Shown: positions 8,089-16,364, numbered from the stretch's first letter. The stretch is 37,764 nt of DNA from Bdellovibrionales bacterium (GCA_005808505.1 SYLX01000255.1:1-37764); one strand, 5' to 3'. Program-made: numbers and translations. Notes: generated by a model from the letters alone, not told the origin.

Positions 8089-8823
8089 ATGTTCACCTTC
8101 ATCCAAACCAAGGACGGCAGCCCGACGTTGCGAATAGGCCGCCCTGAAGACGGAGGCGAACCAATGCACAGCTTAGAGGGCGCGCTCTCGGAGACTCGCT
8201 ATATTTACGGCGATGCTCTTCTGAAGGCTTCGGAGATAGAGGCTCGACCCCGCGTGCTTTCGGTCGGCCTGGGACTCGGTTACGTCGAGATTTTAGCTGC
8301 TGCCTGTTTTCTTAAAGCAGGCCTTTCCGCCGCGGAATGTGGAGGCGTCACCTACGAACTCATCGATGCCCTCCGCGACAACTTCGTTAACTGGCTCCGC
8401 GATAAGCCAACGCAGGATGCCGCCTTCAAGCAGGCTTACGATACCATTCTAGAGGGGACCGCAAATGTCTCGGTACCAGGTACCTCTCCGCCGGATGAGA
8501 TCAAAACTTTTCTCCGTTCGATGATCGAGGGTGGAAGCTGGAGACTAGAAGGTCCTCTCTCCGTTTCGACGAAGATTGAAGAGCCTTTTGGCTGCATCTG
8601 CTTTGACGCCTTTAGTTCAAAGACGTCCCCTGACCTTTGGAACGAAGAGTTTCTGAAAACTTTCCTCACGCAAGCCTCGGGTGAGCGTTGCGTTCTTTCA
8701 ACTTACGCCTGCACCGGCACGTTAAAACGCGCGCTGATTCACGCGGAGTACGCACTTACAATCCGAGCAGGCTTCGCGAATAAGCGCGACTCGACTTTCG
8801 CCGTAAAGCACGCACAGCCTTAA
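8089..8823 (+). CDS. MnmC N-domain-like SAM-dependent methyltransferase
   Basis: A 244-residue protein resembling the methyltransferase half of MnmC (DUF752). That enzyme completes 5-methylaminomethyl-2-thiouridine at the tRNA wobble base. Family marks are the opening TKDGSPTLRIG, EPMHSLEGALSETRYIY, the glycine-rich SAM motif VLSVGLGLGYVEI, the acidic CICFDAFSSKTSPDLWNEEFL and the closing STYACTGTLKRAL ... AGFANKRDSTFA. The oxidase half of MnmC is missing, as in stand-alone versions. The start at 8089 has CGGAG 6 nt upstream and matches the family N-terminus; an earlier ATG at 7990 adds 33 poorly conserved residues. A 13-bp palindrome (8472-8484) lies inside the gene and encodes VPGTS in a region that looks like an insertion. 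Confidence 0.82.
   Translation: MFTFIQTKDGSPTLRIGRPEDGGEPMHSLEGALSETRYIYGDALLKASEIEARPRVLSVGLGLGYVEILAAACFLKAGLSAAECGGVTYELIDALRDNFVNWLRDKPTQDAAFKQAYDTILEGTANVSVPGTSPPDEIKTFLRSMIEGGSWRLEGPLSVSTKIEEPFGCICFDAFSSKTSPDLWNEEFLKTFLTQASGERCVLSTYACTGTLKRALIHAEYALTIRAGFANKRDSTFAVKHAQP
8472..8484. repeat. GGTACCAGGTACC palindrome inside the methyltransferase gene
   Basis: A perfect 13-bp palindrome around one central base. It is a variant (GGTRCCWGGYACC) of the GGTGCCTGGCACC element found at 18588, 36816 and 36944. It is read in frame as Val-Pro-Gly-Thr. Confidence 0.5.
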
Positions 8824-8882
8824 CGGAAATCCAGCCCGTGGGCCTGGCGACAGTCGCATGAAAATAGCGGACGATTGACTCT

Positions 8883-9572
8883 ATGGCTCAGCAAAAAATT
8901 TCGATCCAAACTCAAGTCCTCCGTTGCGCACTGTTCATTTGCTTGTCGCTCGGAGGTTTTTTTGCTGGGGCTTCAACCGTTCAGGCGGATGAAACCGAAA
9001 AAGAGGCTAAGCTTCTTGCGCCGCTTTACTCAAACGAAGAATCTAGTCGTCAACCGGCGAACGATGATTGGCCCGAAGATCTCGGAAAAGATTTCGTCCT
9101 GACTCCGCCCGAGCGTGCACCCGCTTCCGTAAAAACGAAAGCTAAGCCGCATCCCAAGGCAGCGAACGCCAGAAAAAATGCCGAAAACGATCAAGCGAAG
9201 ACCCCACGTCGCTCGCGACTTCCCGCCGGAGTGAACGATGGCTTCGAGTTGCGCGTTCTCTACAACGCGATCACGACGATGATCTGGGTTGTGAAGCGTG
9301 GAGAAAAATTCGATCTGCTCTTTGCGAACTCCTCGAACAGCCGGGCTTCGCGCAGCCTGACGAATGAAAAGTTTCGTGAACTTTACCAAAACGCGCTTTC
9401 GTTTTCGGCGAGCGAAACGAACATCGCTCAATGCAAGAATGCGAACATGCAGCTTCACGTCGTCGGCACGGGTAAACCCGAGCGAACTATCACGATGTGC
9501 GTGAATTCAAAATCGAAGCAAGCCGAGCAACTTCGTAACTTTGCTCAGTCTCTTGCGGTTGCAGTTCAGTAA
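8883..9572 (+). CDS. Exported protein of unknown function
   Basis: A 229-residue protein with a Sec signal peptide: QTQVLRCALFICLSLGGFFAGASTVQADE, likely cut after QA. A charged, low-complexity linker (about 35-120, Lys/Ala/Pro/Glu-rich) precedes a C-terminal globular domain (about 115-229). That domain begins GFELRVLYNAITTMIWVVKRGEKFDLLFA and contains two Cys (AQCKN, TMCVN) that could pair. No family is recognised. It converges on pfkA with only 1 bp between stop codons. The ribosome binding site is weak, so the start is moderately certain. Confidence 0.68.
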   Translation: MAQQKISIQTQVLRCALFICLSLGGFFAGASTVQADETEKEAKLLAPLYSNEESSRQPANDDWPEDLGKDFVLTPPERAPASVKTKAKPHPKAANARKNAENDQAKTPRRSRLPAGVNDGFELRVLYNAITTMIWVVKRGEKFDLLFANSSNSRASRSLTNEKFRELYQNALSFSASETNIAQCKNANMQLHVVGTGKPERTITMCVNSKSKQAEQLRNFAQSLAVAVQ

Positions 9573-9573
9573 C

Positions 9574-10626
9574 TCAGATGAAAATTTTAAGCCCTTGCGC
9601 CCATTTCACCCATCGGTGATCTCCCGCAACTAGACGCGGCGGCTGCATGAGATCCGAAAGTGGCGCGCGCGTGACTTGGCCTTTGCGGAAGACGACGGCC
9701 TTGTTCCAATCGTTTTCGGCTACCATCTGCGCGACTTCCATTCCCATCCCGAGGGTGAGAAAGCGATCCGTCGTAGTGGGAGCTCGCGATCGTTGCAAGT
9801 GACCGAGAACGACGTGACGTGACTCCCAGTCGAGTTCTTTCTCTATCCAGCGCGAGAGCATTTCGGCGAATCCGCCGAACCGTTCGGCCTGCGGGCTTCC
9901 CTCAACTCGAAAAGCAATCGATGCCGATTCCCCCTCAAAGGCGGCGCCCTCGGCCGCAACAATGATGAGCCCTCGACGACCCAAATCGCGTTGGTCCGCG
10001 AGGTGTTTCAGAAGTCTCTCACGAGAAAACGGACGCTCGGGAATCAAAATTACGTCGGCGTAAGCGGCAAGCCCACCGCCGAGCGCGATCCAACCGGCCG
10101 TTCGCCCCATGGCTTCAACAACGATCACTCTCTTGTGCGCTTCAGCCGTCGCGCGCAGAGCATCGGCCGCCTCGGCAACGACGGCGCAGGCCGTGTCGTA
10201 ACCGAAAGTGACTTCAGTTCCAGCAAGATCGTTATCGATCGTTTTTGGAACTCCAATGAGCGGCAGCCCGTCGCTGACGCGACTGAGCCCCTCAAAAGTT
10301 CCGTCACCGCCTGCTGCGATCATGCCGTCGAGTTTGAGCGTGCGGAATTTTTCTTGGAACTCTTTTTCACGCCCACGAGTTCGAGTTTTGTTGGACGTTC
10401 CGAGCAGCGTTCCTGCGCGGGCATGTGCGCCTAAGACAATCTGGGGAGTCAGGTGAACCGTATCGATATTGTAGATCCCGTCGAACCCATCGCGGATTCC
10501 GATGACGTCGCATCCCTGCTCATCGAGCGAACGGACGACGGATTCGATGATGCCGTTGAGTCCAGGAGCGTCGCCCCCACCAGTCATCAAGCCGATTCGT
10601 TTACGCTTCGTCGATACGCTCGCCAT
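9574..10626 (-). CDS. pfkA: 6-phosphofructokinase
   Basis: A 350-residue PfkA-superfamily enzyme that phosphorylates fructose 6-phosphate in glycolysis. Motifs: N-terminal GLMTGGGDAPGLNG, nucleotide-site GGDGT (106-110), catalytic PKTIDNDL (127-134, base Asp 131) and MGRTAGW (173-179). The Gly in GGDGT points to ATP rather than pyrophosphate, since PPi-dependent enzymes usually have GGDD. The Lys in PKTIDND is the residue found in PPi-dependent and some ATP-dependent long-clade enzymes; E. coli PfkA has Gly there. ATP use is therefore the better guess but not settled. AAAGGA lies 7 nt upstream of the ATG. The gene is divergent from the GNAT gene. Confidence 0.93.
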   Translation of the reverse strand: MASVSTKRKRIGLMTGGGDAPGLNGIIESVVRSLDEQGCDVIGIRDGFDGIYNIDTVHLTPQIVLGAHARAGTLLGTSNKTRTRGREKEFQEKFRTLKLDGMIAAGGDGTFEGLSRVSDGLPLIGVPKTIDNDLAGTEVTFGYDTACAVVAEAADALRATAEAHKRVIVVEAMGRTAGWIALGGGLAAYADVILIPERPFSRERLLKHLADQRDLGRRGLIIVAAEGAAFEGESASIAFRVEGSPQAERFGGFAEMLSRWIEKELDWESRHVVLGHLQRSRAPTTTDRFLTLGMGMEVAQMVAENDWNKAVVFRKGQVTRAPLSDLMQPPRLVAGDHRWVKWAQGLKIFI

Positions 10627-10714
10627 GGAAGTATCCTTTCAATCGCTGATCTCTTGAAGTCCAGCCTAGGGCCATCATATTTGACATCATTTCGCCTGCA
10701 AGTGAGAAAAGAGT

Positions 10715-11575
10715 ATGCGCCTCGTTGAACTTTCTGACGCCGCAAGTTTCCTTCAGCGCTCCAGTGTGCTTTTGCTCAAAGCCGAGGCTGAGAACAATTT
10801 GCTCTTAAGCAGCGTCTTAACTCTTGCGAAATCTTCGGCCGGTCGATCGCCGAAACTTTCTTTTTTCGTCGTCGAAAAAGACGGTGCGTGCGTTTGCTCC
10901 GCGCTGAACGCAACCAACCGTCGACTTCTGCTTTCGACCGCAAGTTTGGAAGCCGCGAGATACATGGGGGCAAGTCTTGCCGAACGGACAATCCGCGTTC
11001 GCGGCCTTATCGGTCCATCGAGTTCGGCAGAAGCTTTCAAAGAAGGTTTTCTCGCCACAGCTCCAGTCGCCAAACTCACCCCGAGTTCACGTCAAAGAAT
11101 TCTGCGCCTCGAAAGTTTGAGTGACATCAAACTTTCCTCAGGGTTCTGGAGAATTGCCAAAGATAAGGATCTGAAACTTCTGATCCGTTGGTCGCACCAA
11201 TTCGTCAAAGAATGTCGATTGGACGAGCCGCCGGAAGAAACCGAAGAAGTTGTTCATCGCTATCTTGAAAATCGGCAACTCTACATCTGGGAAGATCAAC
11301 GACCCGTCGCGATGGCCGGTTTCGGGGGATACACTCCCAATGGTGTCCGCGTAAACATGGTGTATACCGATCCCGAAGGACGAGCGCGAGGTTATGCTGG
11401 AAGCCTTGTCCACACGTTGAGCCGCAAACTTCTTGCGAGCGATCGGAAATTTTGTTTTCTCTTCGTGAATGCGGCCGATCCCGTCGCAAATCGTGTGTAT
11501 GAACGTCTGGGTTATCGCGAAGTCGGAGAGTTCACCGAATTTCGCGAATCTGTTGGATCGCTCACGTCTCGCTAA
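10715..11575 (+). CDS. GNAT-family N-acetyltransferase
   Basis: A 286-residue protein with the GNAT fold in its C-terminal half. Visible marks: RPVAMAGFGGYTPNGVRVNMVYTDPEGRARGYAGSLV (split here only for reading: the acetyl-CoA-binding RARGYAG loop at about 225-232), then CFLFVNAADPVANRVYERLGYREVGEF. The N-terminal half (about 1-130) is a second, degenerate domain, as in two-domain GNATs. The substrate is unknown. The ATG follows a purine-rich GAGAAAAGAG. The exported protein at 11587 begins 11 bp after the stop, with its own strong ribosome binding site, so the two are probably one transcript. Confidence 0.85.
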   Translation: MRLVELSDAASFLQRSSVLLLKAEAENNLLLSSVLTLAKSSAGRSPKLSFFVVEKDGACVCSALNATNRRLLLSTASLEAARYMGASLAERTIRVRGLIGPSSSAEAFKEGFLATAPVAKLTPSSRQRILRLESLSDIKLSSGFWRIAKDKDLKLLIRWSHQFVKECRLDEPPEETEEVVHRYLENRQLYIWEDQRPVAMAGFGGYTPNGVRVNMVYTDPEGRARGYAGSLVHTLSRKLLASDRKFCFLFVNAADPVANRVYERLGYREVGEFTEFRESVGSLTSR

Positions 11576-11586
11576 AAGGAGAATGC

Positions 11587-11940
11587 ATGCGTTGTACACT
11601 TTTCGCTCTAGTCATTACGTTCTCACTCGCCGCTTTCGCGCAGACTTCAAAAGAAGAAAAGCCAACGCAAACTACAGAGTTGGATTTGAAACTGAAATCC
11701 ACCGGCAGTGCCCTGACTGAAAACACTTCCGGCACGACCGAGATCGAAGGACCAGGCATCAAGGAAGCTACGGATCCACGCGGAAGACACAAATCAGTCA
11801 GAGCGAAACCGGATCCTGCCGTTGACCAAAACCAATCAAAAAGTCTCGAAATCTGGCAGAAGCAAATGGACCGCAACAAACCCGTACGCAACCAAGATGG
11901 CTCACCTCTCCCCGGCTGCGTATCGAACAACTGCCAATGA
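11587..11940 (+). CDS. Small exported protein of unknown function
   Basis: A 117-residue protein with a short Sec signal peptide (MRCTLFALVITFSLAAFA-QTS). The mature chain is hydrophilic, rich in Thr, Lys and Glu, and has little predicted structure. The C-terminus PGCVSNNCQ carries the only two Cys of the mature protein, suggesting a small disulfide loop. AAAAGGAG is 5 nt before the ATG. It lies immediately downstream of the GNAT gene and is convergent with the next gene at 4 bp. Not recognised. Confidence 0.65.
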   Translation: MRCTLFALVITFSLAAFAQTSKEEKPTQTTELDLKLKSTGSALTENTSGTTEIEGPGIKEATDPRGRHKSVRAKPDPAVDQNQSKSLEIWQKQMDRNKPVRNQDGSPLPGCVSNNCQ

Positions 11941-11944
11941 TCGA

Positions 11945-12973
11945 TTAGGGCTCCGGGTCGATCGTGAGGATCACGGGATAATGATCGGAGGGAAGTAGTC
12001 TCTTCTCGTTCAGATTGCGCGGAATCAACATCGTCATGCCGAGTTCGTCGCGATACCTGAAGACCCAAGTTTCTTCGCGGTTCACCCGGTGCGCAATCTC
12101 GGGCGGCACGAAGAGATAATCCAACTGGCGGTTGATCGCGACGCGGTTGTTGTAAATCTGCATGTGGGTGAAGCGATCATCCGGTGCCACTCCCGCAACT
12201 TCTAGGCAATCTTTTAATTCCGTGTCGCGGTAGAGCGCTTCGAACTCGAGATCAGGACTCGGCAGAGCCGCAATTCCATTGAAATCTCCACCCATGAGAA
12301 TGGGCGACTTGCCTTTGAACTCGAATTTAATCTCGTTGTAGATTTGCACGAGCTTTTCGAGCTCTGCTTTCCGTCGATCGCGCCCGCCTGGATCTATGCG
12401 ACTACGATCAAGCTGCGATTTCAAATGCACGAGCATCAAGATCAATGCGGGCGGCTCATCGGCGCTTTCGTAAATGCGGAGTTCTAAAACATCGCGCGAG
12501 AATTTGTGGCTAGTCTTCCGCGCTGATCTCAAATGCGAATATCCCGTTTCAAGCGACATCTGCTCGTGCGGATAAAGGAAGTCAATCGACCGATGTTTGT
12601 GCGAGAGCAAGTCATACGTGAACGGCAGAGATCGCTTCACGAGGTAACCAAGATCGATCCCGCGATCGGAATTTCCTTCAATCAGGTGAGGCGCGTAAGC
12701 ATCGTTCAGGAAATATTTGCTGAAGTTCAGAAGACTCTCGCGACCACCGACTTCGCAGAGCATGAGGATATCGGGATCCATCTGCTCGATCGCGCGCGCA
12801 AGTTCGCGGACGTGTTGCAGAGGTTTATTGGGCGTCGTGGAGGCCGATAGACGCTGCCATTCCTTTTCCGTCAACGCCTCAAAGCTCTGCCCGAGGTGAT
12901 GATCGAGAAGCACGAAGAGGTTTTCTACATTGAATTCGACGATCCGGAGGCGACGCCGTTTGAACGCGTTCAT
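11945..12973 (-). CDS. Endonuclease/exonuclease/phosphatase-family protein
   Basis: A 342-residue protein of the EEP (DNase I-like) metal-dependent phosphoesterase superfamily. Motifs in order: RIVEFNVENLF near the N-terminus (metal-binding Asn), DPDILMLCEVGG (catalytic Glu), ILMGGDFNG (Asp/Asn), RQLDYLFVPP, and the final PSDHYPVI (Asp-His pair). All active-site residues are present, so it should be an active hydrolase. The substrate (nucleic acid, phospholipid or other phosphodiester) cannot be told. There is no signal peptide. The start is uncertain: ATG at 12973 puts the first motif near residue 12, as is common, and ATG at 12997 adds eight residues. Neither has a clear ribosome binding site. 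Confidence 0.85.
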   Translation of the reverse strand: MNAFKRRRLRIVEFNVENLFVLLDHHLGQSFEALTEKEWQRLSASTTPNKPLQHVRELARAIEQMDPDILMLCEVGGRESLLNFSKYFLNDAYAPHLIEGNSDRGIDLGYLVKRSLPFTYDLLSHKHRSIDFLYPHEQMSLETGYSHLRSARKTSHKFSRDVLELRIYESADEPPALILMLVHLKSQLDRSRIDPGGRDRRKAELEKLVQIYNEIKFEFKGKSPILMGGDFNGIAALPSPDLEFEALYRDTELKDCLEVAGVAPDDRFTHMQIYNNRVAINRQLDYLFVPPEIAHRVNREETWVFRYRDELGMTMLIPRNLNEKRLLPSDHYPVILTIDPEP

Positions 12974-13040
12974 CTCGGCCAGTCTATGACCGGGCATTTG
13001 CAGAAGTCGAGATGATTCACCGTTGTTACTGGGCTTCTTA

Positions 13041-13448
13041 CTAACGTTTAACGTCTTCAGCTTCCAAAGCGAGACGTAGCCACTCGGCCGTCATTGCTTT
13101 CACTGCATCCGGCTCGAGAGTGGAAAGGTACGTCTTGTAGGATTTGTCGTAGAGTTCATTCGTTGCGGAGCCAGCTTTCCCGTAATAACCGCCACCCACA
13201 TACTGTTGGCGGCTGAGCGTGCGGCTACTGTTCACGTTGTCGCAAGACGAGGGATGTGCGGAACGAGGAAGGCTACGCAAGCAAGCTTCGTAGGACCACC
13301 ACGCAATTTCGTAGTCTTCGGCAGTCGTATCGGGAACCGGAGGCGTTGAACACGCGGAATTAGCAAAAGCCATGAAGGCCACCGCGAGGAAGGCGAACTT
13401 CCTTGAAAAAAACTGCTTCGAGATTTTTTCGATTGCCACCGGTTTCAT
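13041..13448 (-). CDS. Putative small lipoprotein or exported protein
   Basis: A 135-residue protein. The ATG at 13448 is preceded by GGAGGGG; the longer in-frame start at 13493 is not. The N-terminus is a signal peptide (KFAFLAVAFMAFANSACSTP) whose NSAC resembles a lipobox with a poor -3 residue, so lipid attachment is possible but not sure. The mature part is Tyr-rich and has three further Cys or paired motifs (EACLRS, SSCDNV) and QQYVGGGYYGK. The C-terminal half is helical. Not recognised. Confidence 0.62.
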   Translation of the reverse strand: MKPVAIEKISKQFFSRKFAFLAVAFMAFANSACSTPPVPDTTAEDYEIAWWSYEACLRSLPRSAHPSSCDNVNSSRTLSRQQYVGGGYYGKAGSATNELYDKSYKTYLSTLEPDAVKAMTAEWLRLALEAEDVKR

Positions 13449-13668
13449 ACTTTCCCCTCCATGCGCGCGTGGATCCTCCACGGGCTCGCGCACTCACGTT
13501 CACACACGACCTCACTAGTGCAACGAGATAGCCAGGTCGCGAGCAATATACGAAGACGCCGCTCCAGATGCCGGAACCTCTAAGTCCCTAAGGGACGCGC
13601 CCGGTCTGACAGGTGTCTAAAGTCTGTACAGCTAGGCGGCCTTGTTGTTTCGGCGGAGACACTGGTGC

Positions 13669-13767
13669 CTTTTTCTTCTGGCGGAGACGCGGGCTCCTGC
13701 CCTCGCCCGCATTGCGCCTTCGGCGCAAACGCTTCACGCTTGCGGGAGGTCCCGCCAGAAGAAAAAG
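13669..13767. repeat. 99-bp element with 16-bp perfect terminal inverted repeats
   Basis: ctttttcttctggcgg (13669-13684) and its exact reverse complement (13752-13767) bracket two nested hairpins. These are gcgggc/gcccgc (13689-13694 with 13705-13710) and ttgcgcc-ttc-ggcgcaa (13712-13728). GGCGGAGAC occurs at 13652-13660 and again at 13680-13688. It occupies the 385-bp gene-free stretch between the genes ending at 13448 and the terminator at 13831. The rest of that stretch shows nothing I can name. Neither strand has a U-run after the stem, so a simple terminator is unlikely. A MITE-like remnant, a REP-type element or a structured RNA are all possible. Confidence 0.55.
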
Positions 13768-13830
13768 CCCCCCACCAACATTTGCAGTGAACTCGCCCGA
13801 TCCAGAGCACGAAGATCACCCCCAAAATAC

Positions 13831-13863
13831 AAAACGCCCGCCGGGTTTCCCCTCGGCGGGCGT
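13831..13863 (-). terminator. Intrinsic terminator after the FKBP gene
   Basis: A perfect 10-bp stem (13834-13843 with 13854-13863, acgcccgccg/cggcgggcgt) is followed on the minus strand by ttttgtatttt. Confidence 0.9.
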
Positions 13864-13892
13864 CGGTGAACCTGCTAAGCAGCGGCTCAAAT

Positions 13893-14612
13893 TTACTTCT
13901 TCGCGGGCTTTCCTGCCGGTGCGGCGGGAGCTGCTTTCACTTCGAGAAGTTCTACGTCGAAGAGGAGAACCGAGTTCGGCGGAATGCCGGGACGGCCTTG
14001 GGGACCGTAAGCGAGCTTCGCGGGAATCGCGAGTTTGTACTGCGATCCAGCTTTCATGAGCTTCAACGCTTCTGTCCAACCGGGGATCACTCCGCGTACA
14101 GGGAATTCAGCCGGCTCGTTGCGATCGCGCGAGCTATCAAATTTCTCACCGTTCGTGAGGGTGCCTGTGTAGTGAACTTTCACAGTGTCATTATCAGTGG
14201 GCTGCGGGCCTGTGCCTTCTTTAACAACTTCGTACTGAAGACCACTTTCAGTCGACTTCACGCCGGCTTTCGCTTTGTTCTTCGCGAGCCACTCGTCGCC
14301 GTCTTTCAAGTTTTTCTCGGCGGCTTCTTGCGCCTTCTTCATCATGTTCTCTTGCATCTTCTGCATAGCGGCCTGGAGCTCTTCGGGCTTGAGCTTCGCG
14401 TCTTTTCCACCAAGACCGTCGTTCAAACCTGCGACCAGCGAGTTAACGCTGACTTCTGCGTTCTGCGCTTTCAAGCTGCGACCGATTTGCAAACCGACTG
14501 CATAGCTCGCTTTTTCTTGATCGTTCTTGAGGCTCGCACCACGATCGCAACCGACCATGGCTACAACGGCGAGAGCCGATCCTACGATGACGATAGACTT
14601 CGATGACTTCAT
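13893..14612 (-). CDS. FKBP-type peptidyl-prolyl isomerase, Mip/FkpA-like lipoprotein
   Basis: A 239-residue protein. The signal peptide ends in VAMVGC, a lipobox, so Cys 22 is probably lipidated. A helical dimerisation region follows (about 30-120: ASYAVGLQIGRSLKAQ, then AMQKMQENMMKKAQEAAEKN). The catalytic FKBP domain is about 130-228: GLQYEVVKEGTG, VKVHYTGTLTNGEKFDSS, GVIPGWTEALKLMKAG and LAYGPQGRPGIPPNSVLLFDVELLEV. These match the Mip/FkpA periplasmic prolyl isomerases. The Ala/Pro/Lys tail is species-specific. The ATG at 14612 has AGGAGA 5 nt upstream; the longer start at 14681 is rejected because it would bury the signal peptide. A promoter candidate and a strong terminator make it a single-gene unit. 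Confidence 0.93.
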   Translation of the reverse strand: MKSSKSIVIVGSALAVVAMVGCDRGASLKNDQEKASYAVGLQIGRSLKAQNAEVSVNSLVAGLNDGLGGKDAKLKPEELQAAMQKMQENMMKKAQEAAEKNLKDGDEWLAKNKAKAGVKSTESGLQYEVVKEGTGPQPTDNDTVKVHYTGTLTNGEKFDSSRDRNEPAEFPVRGVIPGWTEALKLMKAGSQYKLAIPAKLAYGPQGRPGIPPNSVLLFDVELLEVKAAPAAPAGKPAKK

Positions 14613-14653
14613 GGACTCTCCTGATGATCCTGAGAAGAATAGTGATGCTTGAA

Positions 14654-14681
14654 AGTGTAACGCAGGTGGGCGGCATGTCAC
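14654..14681 (-). promoter_or_regulatory. Candidate promoter of the FKBP gene
   Basis: On the minus strand, GTGACA (14676-14681) and TACACT (14654-14659) are separated by 16 bp, resembling a sigma-70 -35/-10 pair about 40 bp upstream of the start codon. Confidence 0.4.
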
Positions 14682-14736
14682 GCAGGAAATGCAAACAAAT
14701 AGAGGCGAGTTGCATCGCAGAGCTACGACGCGCGAA

Positions 14737-14762
14737 GGCGGCTGGACTTTTGAGCAGCCGCC
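14737..14762. repeat. Inverted repeat between the FKBP gene and the DUF2231-like gene
   Basis: GGCGGCTG (14737-14744) pairs with CAGCCGCC (14755-14762) around a 10-nt loop. Neither side has a T-run. It may still end transcription of the upstream minus-strand gene. A second 8-bp pair, GTCGATCG/CGATCGAC (14782-14806), overlaps that gene's stop codon. Confidence 0.45.
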
Positions 14763-14792
14763 CTATGCACTTACTGACTGAGTCGATCGTGT

Positions 14793-15518
14793 TTATTTCG
14801 ATCGACCGTTTTCGTTGAAGCTGCGTGATTCGGTGGATCCGGAGGTCGTTGCACCTGAAGGATCTTCGTTCACGGTGCCACGTTCGCCTGGCCGCGCCAC
14901 TTGATTAGGTTGCGTCCAGCCGCGCCTTGTCGGAACTCCGTAACGATTTTCAACTTCCCGCATCTCAGCGCTCATCGGCATTGGATCGCGCTCGTATGGA
15001 GCTGGACCTTTGACGGTCTCAGGATGGTTGATCTGCACGCCGCGCTCGGCAACCCAAATGAGTGAACCGGTCGTGATCACACCGAGGGCAATAGCAACTT
15101 GGGAGAAACGATCGCGAGAGGAGAAACTTCCTTCCTCGCGCCCATCATTTTTCAAGTCCCGTTTGAATTCGCTCGCCACTGATCTCCGTGAGCGCCGCGC
15201 GAGAGCAAAGGCCCCGAGAAGCGACCAGATACCAAGTGCAGCCGTTAAAAGAGCCGTCGGCAACGCAACATTACGATGTCGTTGAATGAAGTAAGCTGAA
15301 CCTTCAAGCTCATCAAAAACATTGCGTTGGCCTGCAAAGCCCGAGAGCGCGACGAAGAGGGTAATGGCACCAACAACCGCGAAACCGTAGAGCGCAACTC
15401 TCTTCATTGCTTCGTTGCGCATAACGTAGCCCGCAATGAGGAAAAGTAAGATAACGGGAACTGCCACAATCGGGATGTGGTTAAGTGCGACGTGAACGTG
15501 AGCCCAATTCCATTCCAT
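14793..15518 (-). CDS. DUF2231-like integral membrane protein
   Basis: A 241-residue protein whose first 125 residues hold three transmembrane helices. The opening VHVALNHIPIVAVPVILLFLIAGYVM resembles the His-Pro-containing first helix of DUF2231 proteins, a predicted membrane family of unknown function with possible heme ligation by conserved His. Further helices are about 45-66 and 83-108, with a fourth near 142-162 (VAIALGVITTGSLIWVAE). Between them is a basic cytoplasmic loop. The C-terminal 75 residues are hydrophilic and Ser/Glu/Arg-rich. The start at 15518 is firm (AGGAGG 7 nt upstream). Family assignment is moderate. Confidence 0.68.
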   Translation of the reverse strand: MEWNWAHVHVALNHIPIVAVPVILLFLIAGYVMRNEAMKRVALYGFAVVGAITLFVALSGFAGQRNVFDELEGSAYFIQRHRNVALPTALLTAALGIWSLLGAFALARRSRRSVASEFKRDLKNDGREEGSFSSRDRFSQVAIALGVITTGSLIWVAERGVQINHPETVKGPAPYERDPMPMSAEMREVENRYGVPTRRGWTQPNQVARPGERGTVNEDPSGATTSGSTESRSFNENGRSK

Positions 15519-15752
15519 TCGCGAACCTCCTGAAGATCTATTCAATACCGAGCCGTAAGATCGAACAGGACTTTTGCCTGACATCTCCGTTCGGCGAAGA
15601 GCCTAAGATGCCAGACAGTCGTTCGCGATTCTTGCCCAAGTGTTGAAGAGCTTGCCAAGGAATCAGCGCGCACGAGAAGAAGTTGCGGCAAGCCGTCCCG
15701 AGGTTGAATACTGAAGAGGCTCTCTCAAAATAAGAGCGAAGAAGGAGCTTCG

Positions 15753-16364
15753 GTGTTTCGCTTGGTCTTAGGTCCAAAAGTTTTGCGTCGATTACAGATC
15801 CTCTGCGCTCTCTCCCTTCTAGTGGGCTGCATTTCCCCAAAGAAAAGTGAACAGGAGCGTTCGACAAGCAAGGCGGATGCATCTTCGCAAACGAAAGATG
15901 ACACCACGGAAACACGAACTTACTTTATTGAGATTCAAGGAAAAGATCGAAAGCTCGTTGAGCGGATCAAACCACATTTGTTTTCTAAGATCGGGTCGCG
16001 TGACTGTTATAGAAGTCAAGACGTAGCACCCGACATGCCGGCTCAACCGGACTGCCATGCGTTTCGGGAATTCACACCAAAAACTAATATCCGAGGACTT
16101 CCTAGCTCTGATGGCGCGAATCTCCTCTACCGTGTCACCATTTCCGAAACGCAGCCGGGAGTCTTCCAATACGAGATTCAGGGATTTCAGAGTGCTCCAA
16201 CAGGCAAAGTCATGGCGAAACCACGACTCTATTTCACGCCGGGCACGTTCGCGGCACCGAGCGAAAATCAAAAAGCGCGAGGTAAGATTCGCTTGAGTAC
16301 TGAAGAAGCTGCCGAGCAAATTGGGTTTACGATCGTTGCGTTGAGCTTCCGTCGCGACGAATGA
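15753..16364 (+). CDS. Lipoprotein of unknown function
   Basis: A 203-residue protein starting at GTG 15753, with AAGGAG about 6 nt upstream. The lipobox LSLLVGC places the lipidated Cys at residue 26. The mature chain starts with a charged, disordered linker (KKSEQERSTSKADASSQTKDD) and then a beta-rich domain: TYFIEIQGKDRKLVERIKPHL, NLLYRVTISETQPGVFQYEIQG and RLYFTPGTF. Two Cys (DCYRS, PDCHAF) may pair. No family is recognised. The 234-bp divergent region upstream (15519-15752) shows no element beyond plausible promoters. Confidence 0.68.
   Translation: MFRLVLGPKVLRRLQILCALSLLVGCISPKKSEQERSTSKADASSQTKDDTTETRTYFIEIQGKDRKLVERIKPHLFSKIGSRDCYRSQDVAPDMPAQPDCHAFREFTPKTNIRGLPSSDGANLLYRVTISETQPGVFQYEIQGFQSAPTGKVMAKPRLYFTPGTFAAPSENQKARGKIRLSTEEAAEQIGFTIVALSFRRDE

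Noticed and set aside
7278-8147. 289-codon plus-strand frame over the radical SAM gene
   Set aside because: Shadow of a gene with an intact CxxC cluster motif on the minus strand.
13613-14059. Long plus-strand frame opposite the FKBP gene
   Set aside because: Antisense to a clear FKBP gene, crossing its terminator and the inverted-repeat element.
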